This document shows positions 6,555-11,910 of a stretch of DNA of 13,367 bases, in pieces; positions within the stretch are counted from its first letter, which is position 1; the number at the start of each line of letters is the position of its first letter. A model generated the notes under the pieces. It was not told the DNA's origin, ran no database searches, and saw nothing but the letters and a program-made list of their open reading frames with translations. The DNA is taken from positions 1-13,367 of the forward strand of contig JAGZLW010000049.1 in assembly GCA_018364455.1 (NCBI GenBank), given 5' to 3'. Source of the stretch: Streptococcus mitis. GTDB taxonomy: Bacteria; Bacillota; Bacilli; Lactobacillales; Streptococcaceae. A program made the position numbers and the translations under genes.

Positions 6555-6576
6555 CACTTATATACTATACAAGTGT
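6554..6576. promoter_or_regulatory. Second operator-like palindrome in the divergent intergenic region
   Basis: ACACTT (6554-6559) and AAGTGT (6571-6576) form an inverted repeat with an 11-bp gap, the same gap as in the palindrome at 6520-6546, and share the ACACT/AGTGT half-site with it. It lies between the surface-protein -35 box and the XRE gene. Confidence 0.45.
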
Positions 6577-6596
6577 AATTTGTACTACTTATTATT

Positions 6597-6602
6597 TATA
6601 AT
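6597..6602 (+). promoter_or_regulatory. Possible -10 box of the XRE regulator gene
   Basis: TATAAT lies 35 bases before the start codon. The -35 position (about 6574-6579, TGTAAT) is poor and touches an AAGTGT half-site, as would suit an autoregulated promoter. Confidence 0.35.
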
Positions 6603-6637
6603 GTTTATCTTTAAAATAATAGTGAAGGTAAACAATT

Positions 6638-6976
6638 ATGAATCAAAACAACTTACAAACTTTTATTGCAAAAAGAATTAGATATTTACGATTAACAAAA
6701 GGGCTAAGCCAAGAAAAACTTTCCGAATTAGCCGGCTTAGGCTCGAAACATATCCACAACATAGAAAATGAAAAATATAATTTTCAAATACAAACACTGA
6801 ATAAAATACTTATAGCTCTTGAAGTAGATGAAAAAACATTTTTTAATTTCGGTTTTCCAGAAAAGAGTAAAGAAATTGAAAATATTATCAATCAACTTGA
6901 ACAAATACCAGAACCACAAAAAACAGATATAATTGATGCAGTAGCAACCCTATTAAACAACATAAATAACCGCTAA
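6638..6976 (+). CDS. XRE-family HTH transcriptional regulator
   Basis: The 112-residue product starts with a classic Cro/C1-type helix-turn-helix (about residues 10-65): IAKRIRYLRLTKGLSQEKLSE, then LAGLGSKHIHNIENEKYN and a LNKILIALEVD helix. The remaining residues are helical and could mediate dimerisation; there is no protease or ligand domain. GAAGG lies ten bases before the ATG. It is divergent from the surface-protein gene, with 165 bp between them containing two palindromes with ACACT half-sites. The simplest reading is a repressor of the surface-protein gene and perhaps of itself. It is much shorter than Rgg-type peptide-sensing regulators and has no TPR region, so direct peptide sensing is unlikely. 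The stop codon overlaps its terminator stem. Confidence 0.9.
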   Translation: MNQNNLQTFIAKRIRYLRLTKGLSQEKLSELAGLGSKHIHNIENEKYNFQIQTLNKILIALEVDEKTFFNFGFPEKSKEIENIINQLEQIPEPQKTDIIDAVATLLNNINNR

Positions 6977-7005
6977 GATTCACACATCCTAGCGGTTATT
7001 TTTTA
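6964..7005 (+). terminator. Terminator of the XRE gene
   Basis: A stem of up to 12 bp centres on AACCGCTA (6968-6975) and TAGCGGTT (6990-6997), followed by ATTTTTTATT. Its left arm overlaps the last codons of the gene. On the minus strand the following bases are only moderately T-rich, so it may stop the convergent 194-aa gene less well. Confidence 0.85.
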
Positions 7006-7010
7006 TTCAT

Positions 7011-7595
7011 TTATTTTCTTTCCTTATAATATGCAGATTTATTGTGAGACGAATAACGTTCCTTCGCCCTGTAATATTCAAAACTAGATTCTCTATCATC
7101 ATTAGCATCAACAATTGTTAAAAAATCACTGTCTTTTTGCCATTGTTCAATATCAATAGAAGTAAAAAATTTTTCAAATAAAGCTGTTAGCATGACATCT
7201 CGAATCTCTTCTTTTGAAATAGAACCAGCCCATGACCTAAAAACAGCTCTTTCATGCATATCCTTTAGCTCATCTTCTGTTGCTTCTTCAAAATAGTTTT
7301 CACTATCTATGTTGCTTTTATAATCTTTGAACTTATCAAAATCAAATCCGCTCTTCTTAACTAAATATCGTTCACACCGTTTCTCTAATCTATCAAGAAT
7401 TTCATAATTGAATACCTTTGTTCTGTTTCGACCAAAAGTTTTAGAATTAGCTTTATCCCACTGTCCCATAGCTTCCAATTCTGTAACAAATTTTCTACGT
7501 AAACTTTTTTTAATATTTTTTGTTTCCTCAATTTGATACTTTTGTATCATGTCATCAATAAATTCAGATAATCTTTTTAGTTTTAAATTAGTCAT
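7011..7595 (-). CDS. Unrecognised 194-aa cytoplasmic protein with an operator-like promoter
   Basis: I do not recognise this family. The product is soluble, strongly charged and mostly helical. Residues 1-60 (MIQKYQIEETKNIKKSLRRK, then a QWDKANSKTFGRNRTKVFNY segment) are basic and could contact DNA; GRNRTKVFNYEILDRLEKRC resembles a winged-helix wing plus helix, which is only an impression. The middle is acidic (EEATEDELKDMHE), and the end is Tyr/Lys/Glu-rich (YYRAKERYSSHNKSAYYKERK). AAGGA lies nine bases before the ATG. It is read divergently from the conjugation genes and convergently with the XRE gene. A consensus promoter (7638-7666) and a direct repeat over it suggest tight control. It could be an element regulator or cargo; neither can be decided from sequence. 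Confidence 0.8.
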   Translation of the reverse strand: MTNLKLKRLSEFIDDMIQKYQIEETKNIKKSLRRKFVTELEAMGQWDKANSKTFGRNRTKVFNYEILDRLEKRCERYLVKKSGFDFDKFKDYKSNIDSENYFEEATEDELKDMHERAVFRSWAGSISKEEIRDVMLTALFEKFFTSIDIEQWQKDSDFLTIVDANDDRESSFEYYRAKERYSSHNKSAYYKERK

Positions 7596-7621
7596 TTTTT
7601 ATTCCTTAACACTTTCTAATG

Positions 7622-7650
7622 TATATCGTACACATAAATTATATATCGTA
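7622..7650. promoter_or_regulatory. Direct repeat TATATCGTA over a promoter
   Basis: TATATCGTA is found at 7622-7630 and 7642-7650, exactly 20 bp apart (two helical turns, same face). The second copy overlaps the -10 box and spacer of the minus-strand promoter; the first lies around its transcription start. This is a classic repressor-site layout. Confidence 0.55.
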
Positions 7651-7666
7651 AATATTGATTTGTCAA
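7638..7666 (-). promoter_or_regulatory. Consensus sigma-70 promoter of the 194-aa gene
   Basis: On the minus strand TTGACA (7666-7661) and TATAAT (7643-7638) are both perfect consensus with a 17-base spacer, 43 bases before the start codon. Confidence 0.85.
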
Positions 7667-7689
7667 ATTTAAAATACACATTTTATAGA
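7660..7689 (+). promoter_or_regulatory. Possible promoter of the tcpA operon, back to back with the minus-strand promoter
   Basis: TTGTCA (7660-7665) and TATAGA (7684-7689) are 18 bases apart. The -35 box overlaps that of the minus-strand promoter, so polymerase could use only one direction at a time. Weaker than the opposing promoter. Confidence 0.4.
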
Positions 7690-7722
7690 TTTTCGAAAAA
7701 ATTATTGCTAGAATAGACTCAT

Positions 7723-7750
7723 AAAGTTACTGCTCTCGTAGCAAAACTTT
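7723..7750 (+). promoter_or_regulatory. Leader hairpin before the tcpA operon
   Basis: AAAGTT (7723-7728) pairs with AACTTT (7745-7750), and inside it TGCT (7731-7734) pairs with AGCA (7740-7743) over a CTCGT loop. It lies in the 5' leader 30 bases before the first start codon and has no strong T-run, so its role (attenuator, RNA stability or protein site) is open. Confidence 0.4.
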
Positions 7751-7779
7751 AAAATACTTTTTAACAAAGGGGGCCAATT

Positions 7780-8139
7780 ATGGCATTTTTTAAACGCACA
7801 AATGGCTACAGTGCTAGCCTAGCAGAACAAGCTCTTTCAGATGAAGTTGTAAAATTGGTTGGTAAACAACTTGAGATTCAATATGAATTTGAAAAATCGG
7901 GCGAAATTGTCAACGGTAAAGAAAAAATGAAACGTACAGATAACATTCAAGGCTATCAAGTTTACGTTGCAAGTGATAATCACAATCCTTTTAAGGTCAA
8001 GTTTTTACCAGAAAATAAGCCAAATTTATCAAAATTCGAAATCGGAGATATTGTTGAATTTGAAGATTTAGAAGCTTTTGAAAACCAGTACGGACAACTT
8101 TATTTCAGGGCAAAAGATATTAAGAAGAAAGGAAAATAA
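7780..8139 (+). CDS. Small OB-fold-like protein of the mobilization operon (DUF961/YdcP-like, tentative)
   Basis: The 119-residue product has a short helical start (NGYSASLAEQALSDEVVKLVG) followed by a beta-rich region: QLEIQYEFEK, QGYQVYVASDN, NPFKVKFLPE, then FEIGDIVEFEDLEAFENQYG and LYFRAKDIKKKGK. The ending pattern of (F-x-G-D-x-V), a turn, then (R/V-x-A-x-D-I) resembles the small DUF961/YdcP proteins that begin the transfer operons of Tn916- and ICEBs1-like elements. The similarity is of arrangement, not certain homology. A strong AAAGGGGG lies 7 bases before the ATG. It is the first gene of the operon, 3 bases before tcpA, so it is probably made together with the coupling protein and may act in DNA processing. 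Confidence 0.6.
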   Translation: MAFFKRTNGYSASLAEQALSDEVVKLVGKQLEIQYEFEKSGEIVNGKEKMKRTDNIQGYQVYVASDNHNPFKVKFLPENKPNLSKFEIGDIVEFEDLEAFENQYGQLYFRAKDIKKKGK

Positions 8140-8142
8140 TGC

Positions 8143-9315
8143 ATGGCTTTTTTAATGAATAAAAGCCAAAATCAGAAAGTGTCAGAAGCGGTTGTTTCTG
8201 ACACTACTGAATTTGGTAAAAACAAATTCGAATTAGAACAATTTATTTTGAGAAATTTGAATAACGCTCTCAATATTAATGATGAATCATCTTATTTAAA
8301 TTCATTTGATATTAAGGTTGCAAGCAATGATTCCGGCGTTTTTTACGTCCCAAATCTCCCTGTAAGTTATTCTTTAAGCAAAAAACTATACTTTGATATT
8401 TTTGCAATTTGCGCTGGCATACTCTACCCATTCAAGACTCTCTTACCACAGAATAATGCTTTTTTTGTTCCTTATGATACAAAAAATGAAAATCAAGCAC
8501 GTGCATTTTTCTTTCCTTGGGTTGATGGGATTCCAACTCGGTTAAAGATTGATAATCTTTCATCTTTTATTAAAAAGAACGTGTCAGAAAATACTCTCCC
8601 AATTATGGCTAACAATATTTGTAATATCCCAATGAAAGCGGTGACAAGTTTGGCGGTGAGTGGAGCATCTGGTACAGGAAAGACTCATTTCTTACGTTAT
8701 TTGATTAGTTGTCTAAAATCTTTCACAAATCAAATTATTTGCGTCGACCCTAAAATCGCTGATGTTTACTTACTAAGTAAGGAATTAGGTTTAGAAGTAT
8801 TAGCACCAACACATGGTTCAAACTTAAACAGTTTTATTACAGAGGTCAATGAATTGTTGGGTCGAATCATTAATAAGATATATGAACGGCAAAAAATATT
8901 ATTAACAAATCCAAAAACTCAGTTTGAACGCATTTATATTGTTATTGATGAACTGTTGGCACTTGTTCAGGGGAGCTCTAAGCAGTCTCGTGAATCATTT
9001 GGGCAATTACTTGGGACGATTGCTCTTCTCGGCCGTCAGACCTCCATCTCACTCATTTTATGTAGCCAACGCTTTGATGCAACTGCATTTGGCGGTAATA
9101 CAGCAGTACGTGAACAAATTAACTGTATCTTTATTTTAGGTGAGATAAATGCGAATACTTGTCAGTTTTTATTGCCCAACATCAATGTTGATAATATTGT
9201 AGTCCCACCTGGTATTGGTACAGGTATAGTCAAGTTTACAGATAGTGAACATCGAACGCATATTATGCCACTTCTAACCCCCTCTTATAACATCAGGAAG
9301 GAAGAAATCACATGA
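8143..9315 (+). CDS. TcpA/FtsK-like coupling ATPase lacking membrane helices
   Basis: The 390-residue HerA/FtsK-type motor has Walker A G-A-S-G-T-G-K-T at 174-181, Walker B IYIVIDE at 264-270, a TSISLILCSQRF segment at 300-311 with the conserved Gln, and a likely arginine finger at 323 (AVREQINC). Such proteins in streptococcal ICEs and IMEs act as coupling proteins, moving the relaxase-DNA complex to a mating pore. Unlike Tn916 Orf21 or ICEBs1 ConQ, which have two N-terminal membrane helices before the ATPase, residues 1-170 show no membrane segment. The next gene overlaps its stop by ATGA and encodes a two-helix membrane protein, which might replace the missing anchor. AAAGGA stands ahead of the ATG, overlapping the end of the preceding gene. 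The mating pore must come from a helper element. Confidence 0.85.
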   Translation: MAFLMNKSQNQKVSEAVVSDTTEFGKNKFELEQFILRNLNNALNINDESSYLNSFDIKVASNDSGVFYVPNLPVSYSLSKKLYFDIFAICAGILYPFKTLLPQNNAFFVPYDTKNENQARAFFFPWVDGIPTRLKIDNLSSFIKKNVSENTLPIMANNICNIPMKAVTSLAVSGASGTGKTHFLRYLISCLKSFTNQIICVDPKIADVYLLSKELGLEVLAPTHGSNLNSFITEVNELLGRIINKIYERQKILLTNPKTQFERIYIVIDELLALVQGSSKQSRESFGQLLGTIALLGRQTSISLILCSQRFDATAFGGNTAVREQINCIFILGEINANTCQFLLPNINVDNIVVPPGIGTGIVKFTDSEHRTHIMPLLTPSYNIRKEEIT

Positions 9316-9896
9316 CGAAATACTTTAATAAATACAATGTAGTTAATTTTACAATTTTTGTTTCTATTATATTTTTTATTTTAGAGCGTTTGGCTACATT
9401 TATCATTTTTCAAATACATATAGAAACATTTTTTTATTTTATTGTTTTTATATCAGTACTACGTTTAATTTCGAGTGTATCATTTATATTATTACTATTT
9501 ATAATTAATATCGATTTTGCATTTAGAAATGCTGAATTTGATTATTTCAGAAATAGCATTAAGTCATATGTTGCGACGTGGCAAATGAGACGATTTTGTA
9601 GGCAGATAAATGTAGAGCCAACTTTGGAAGAATCTTCTCGCTACAGCAATTCAAAACAGGAAATTATCAGAAAAGCAAACCGTTCTCTATTGACATTAAC
9701 TGTTGTTTACTATGAACAAAAAGCTGTTGCAACATGGACTTTTCCAGCGAATTGTGAAAGTTATAATATTATGGAAGAATTATTAGCACAGGCTAAAAGA
9801 GAATTAAATCAGTTAGATAGTAGATATTTATTTAATGATTTTATTAGATTAGAAAATAGTAGAACATTCAGCTCAACAGCATTTAGAAAAAAATAA
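9312..9896 (+). CDS. Two-helix membrane protein coupled to TcpA
   Basis: The ATG lies inside the end of tcpA (ATGA overlap, 4 bp) with AGGAAGG in front, so the two genes are translationally coupled. Residues 11-33 and about 39-68 are strongly hydrophobic (e.g. FVSIIFFILERLATFIIF and SSVSFILLLFIINI), forming a hairpin of two membrane helices. The remaining 120 residues are soluble: a basic amphipathic stretch (YVATWQMRRFCRQINVEP), then a compact region with a beta-like NRSLLTLTVVYYEQKAVATW and a helix-rich end. I do not recognise the family. Position, coupling and topology suggest it tethers the soluble TcpA to the membrane or to the helper's pore; this is inference. It ends the operon: origin-like inverted repeats begin two bases after its stop. 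Confidence 0.75.
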   Translation: MTKYFNKYNVVNFTIFVSIIFFILERLATFIIFQIHIETFFYFIVFISVLRLISSVSFILLLFIINIDFAFRNAEFDYFRNSIKSYVATWQMRRFCRQINVEPTLEESSRYSNSKQEIIRKANRSLLTLTVVYYEQKAVATWTFPANCESYNIMEELLAQAKRELNQLDSRYLFNDFIRLENSRTFSSTAFRKK

Positions 9897-9897
9897 A

Positions 9898-9941
9898 GGT
9901 GCGGTGTACTGCTACTGAAGGTAAGCAAGTACACCAGCACC
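9898..9941 (+). other. Bulged hairpin with a nick-site-like loop, just past the membrane-protein gene
   Basis: GGTGC-GGTGTAC-TGCT (9898-9913) pairs with AGCA-A-GTACACC-A-GCACC (9924-9941); the only faults are two single A bulges in the right arm. The 10-base loop reads ACTGAAGGTA, and TACTGA at its edge resembles the TAYTACGA nick sequence of pMV158-type origins. No T-run follows, so it is a poor terminator. Confidence 0.5.
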
Positions 9942-9983
9942 ATAAATTTAAAACAATTCACGTCTAATGAATAAGATTTTTAT

Positions 9984-10074
9984 GTTGTGATGTGTCAAGA
10001 AAATATGATGTTTGTTTGGATGTGGATGCACGTTTTTCTCCGTCAGTGCATCCACATTCAAACCATATCACAAC
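9984..10074. other. Large nested inverted repeat (candidate oriT / double-strand origin)
   Basis: The inner stem pairs GTTTGGATGTGGATGCAC (10014-10031) with GTGCATCCACATTCAAAC (10046-10063), 18 bp with one G-T pair and a 14-base pyrimidine-rich loop. An outer stem pairs GTTGTGATGTG (9984-9994) with CATATCACAAC (10064-10074), 11 bp with one G-T pair, leaving a 19-base one-sided bulge. A 29-bp interrupted stem here is far beyond chance and lies directly upstream of a Rep-type relaxase, where origins of rolling-circle plasmids and IMEs usually lie. Confidence 0.65.
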
Positions 10075-10128
10075 AACTCAAAATCAACACACACTCTCTA
10101 TTTTGTGTCAAAATCAGGAAGGATTTTT

Positions 10129-11457
10129 ATGAAGATTAATCAAAATGATAGAAAAAGAAAATTTTTTGGTCAAATTTCATTTGAATATGAACATAATGCA
10201 AATTTAAAATTAACTGAAAAAGATTTTCGTGAATCCGTTGTTCAACGTATTAAAGACTATTGTAAAAATGAAGATGATAGGTATCATATTATTTTTCATG
10301 ATAAAGATTTAAAAGATGACGGAAGTTCAAAACCATTGCATGCCCATTTTTATATTGATTTCAAACATGCTCATACTTATTCATCTGTTTATAAAAGCTT
10401 ATCAATTTCAAGAGAACAAAATTTAGAGTTTGTTCGTAGTTCGATAAAAGCATGTCGATATTTAACACATAGAAATGAACGTAATATGGAAGAACACAAA
10501 TTCCCCTATGAGGTCAAAGAAGTCATTTCATCAGAAAATACAAACTATATCGATGATATCATGGGAAAAATCAAAAATCATAGCAAAGAAAAATCTGACA
10601 ATGGTCTAGAAATAGACGATTATTGTTTAGAATTAAGCTATCTAATCTCAGAAGAAGGCTTACTTACAACTGAAGCAAAACAACAATTATTTGAGCAATT
10701 CACTCAACGGATAGCACAAAAAGCGTGGAATTCAAATAAAAGACAATTTGAGGAAAACAGACAAGAATTTATTCATAAGGAGTTTATTCGTATGAGTAAG
10801 GGCGAACGAAATCATACAGGTATTTATATTCAAGCTGAAGGAGGAACAGGAAAATCATATTTAGCACGCTTACTTGCAGAAGAACGTGATAGATTAGGAG
10901 CACATACCCCATCAATAAATAAAAAGCGTTTCGATTTAGGTTCTGGCTACAAAGGGGAAAAAACAATTGTAATCAATGAACTAGATGCAAGTTGTGGCAT
11001 GACTTTTCGAGAGTTATTTCAGATACTAGAACCAGATTCAGCTACACAGTTAAGTTCACGGTTTAAAGATGCGTATATCATCAATGATTTAACAATTATC
11101 ACAAATTCAGATAGTTATTGGGATTGGTGTGATTCGTGGTTTGGAAAGAAAAATAAAGAATATCATCAGCTAATGCGAAGAATTAGATTTGTAATTAAAA
11201 TGATTCACGATGAAAAGAATAAGGTTATCAAAATTGAATTATGGAATTACACAGCAAAACGTGATTTAAAAGAAAAAGCAAAACAAGCATTTGAAAAATT
11301 ACAGACGTATTCACTAAACAGTGTAGAAAATGAAGAAGAATTTCGAAAAATCGCTTCGGATATATTAGGAAGAATTAAGAAAGTAAAAAATATTGACAGC
11401 AAAAGAAAAGTTATCACTACAGACTCAACCGACCAAAGCGAGTGCAGTGATAACTAA
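10129..11457 (+). CDS. Rep-type relaxase: HUH endonuclease fused to an SF3-like helicase
   Basis: The 442-residue protein begins with a Rep_2 (pMV158 RepB-like) HUH nuclease: the FHDKD motif (H57, D60) and H-A-H at 71-73 are the likely metal ligands, and Y111 in RYLTHRN is the likely nicking tyrosine, matching the spacing in RepB. Residues about 228-345 form a viral-type SF3/RNA-helicase ATPase with Walker A A-E-G-G-T-G-K-S (236-243), Walker B KTIVINELDA (278-287) and an IITNSDSYW sensor (323-331). Rep_2 plus helicase proteins serve as relaxases in a known class of streptococcal IMEs and probably also replicate the excised circle. It should nick the origin-like repeats just upstream. ATG 10129 is chosen because AGGAAGG lies seven bases before it and the HUH domain begins here. 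Confidence 0.88.
   Translation: MKINQNDRKRKFFGQISFEYEHNANLKLTEKDFRESVVQRIKDYCKNEDDRYHIIFHDKDLKDDGSSKPLHAHFYIDFKHAHTYSSVYKSLSISREQNLEFVRSSIKACRYLTHRNERNMEEHKFPYEVKEVISSENTNYIDDIMGKIKNHSKEKSDNGLEIDDYCLELSYLISEEGLLTTEAKQQLFEQFTQRIAQKAWNSNKRQFEENRQEFIHKEFIRMSKGERNHTGIYIQAEGGTGKSYLARLLAEERDRLGAHTPSINKKRFDLGSGYKGEKTIVINELDASCGMTFRELFQILEPDSATQLSSRFKDAYIINDLTIITNSDSYWDWCDSWFGKKNKEYHQLMRRIRFVIKMIHDEKNKVIKIELWNYTAKRDLKEKAKQAFEKLQTYSLNSVENEEEFRKIASDILGRIKKVKNIDSKRKVITTDSTDQSECSDN
11410..11454 (+). other. Hairpin overlapping the 3' end of the relaxase gene
   Basis: GTTATCACT (11410-11418) pairs perfectly with AGTGATAAC (11446-11454), and inside it ACTC (11423-11426) with GAGT (11440-11443) over a 13-base loop. 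It ends right at the stop codon and is followed by AAAACTAG, not a T-run, so it is not a standard terminator. Confidence 0.5.
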
Positions 11458-11488
11458 AACTAGTGGAAATAATAAATACTATTTCTGC

Positions 11489-11506
11489 TTCTATTGTATC
11501 ATAGAA
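11489..11506. promoter_or_regulatory. Small palindrome before the DUF771 gene
   Basis: TTCTAT (11489-11494) and ATAGAA (11501-11506) form an inverted repeat with a 6-bp centre, 14 bases before the start codon. It could be an operator or part of a weak promoter. Confidence 0.3.
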
Positions 11507-11520
11507 TAAGGAAAAATTAT

Positions 11521-11859
11521 ATGACAGATAAAATTTTAATCAAAATAGACAATTTAGAAGTACAGTTGCCTGCCTCTCATATCATAGTAGAAAAAGATGA
11601 ATACCTCAACTTAAAAAACAAGGCTTCTCAGGGGAAGTATATGAGCTTATCCGAGGTTTTAGAGATGGTTTCAGTCTCTCGACCTTGGCTATTGGAACAT
11701 GTTCTTTATCAACCTGCTATTCGCTCAAAAATCGATATTGATAAAAACAAAGATGGGTTTGTGAAATATCCAGACAGTCAGGGTGGACGGTACTATTTCT
11801 TAGCTAGTAAAACGAAACAATTTTTTGAAGAAAACTTTGCAGAAATCTTTAGTTTATGA
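11521..11859 (+). CDS. DUF771-like protein in the excisionase position
   Basis: The 112-residue product ends in a DUF771-type domain: about residues 40-105 contain SLSEVLEMVSVSRPWLLEHV, then HVLYQPAIRSKIDI and a GGRYYFLASKTKQFFEENF end. The SLSEVLEMVSVSRPWL part reads like the helix-turn-helix of MerR/excisionase-like proteins. DUF771 proteins are common in streptococcal and lactococcal phages and elements, often directly before the integrase, and are thought to bind DNA. Here it would be the directionality factor that promotes excision; that is inferred from position. The start at 11521 is preferred because AAGGA lies 10 bases in front; an upstream ATG at 11494 in the same frame has no such site. 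A terminator-like hairpin separates it from int by 51 bases. Confidence 0.75.
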   Translation: MTDKILIKIDNLEVQLPASHIIVEKDEYLNLKNKASQGKYMSLSEVLEMVSVSRPWLLEHVLYQPAIRSKIDIDKNKDGFVKYPDSQGGRYYFLASKTKQFFEENFAEIFSL

Positions 11860-11860
11860 T

Positions 11861-11896
11861 ACGATAATCAAGATAATATCTTGGTTATCGTCTTTT
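11861..11896 (+). terminator. Hairpin between the DUF771 and integrase genes
   Basis: ACGATAATCAAGAT (11861-11874) pairs with ATCTTGGTTATCGT (11878-11891), 14 bp with one T-G pair and a 3-base loop, followed by CTTTTAG. The short T-run makes it a moderate terminator that could lower read-through into int. Confidence 0.7.
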
Positions 11897-11910
11897 AGAA
11901 AGAGGTAATC

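Larger units (their letters stand above)
9897..10128. other. Non-coding region before the relaxase: likely oriT and/or replication origin
   Basis: The 232 bp between the membrane-protein gene and the relaxase start hold a bulged hairpin (9898-9941) and a nested inverted repeat (9984-10074), described separately. An open frame runs through part of it from 10012 but has no ribosome binding site and translates the inverted repeat, so the relaxase start is placed at 10129. Confidence 0.6.

Noticed and set aside
6638..7595. Toxin-antitoxin pair made of the XRE regulator and the 194-aa protein
   Set aside because: The two genes are convergent with a terminator between them, not an operon, and the 194-aa protein shows no toxin motif that I recognise.
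10012..10128. Upstream in-frame extension of the relaxase
   Set aside because: It would translate the large inverted repeat, lacks a ribosome binding site and adds a non-conserved sequence; ATG 10129 has AGGAAGG and precedes the HUH domain directly.
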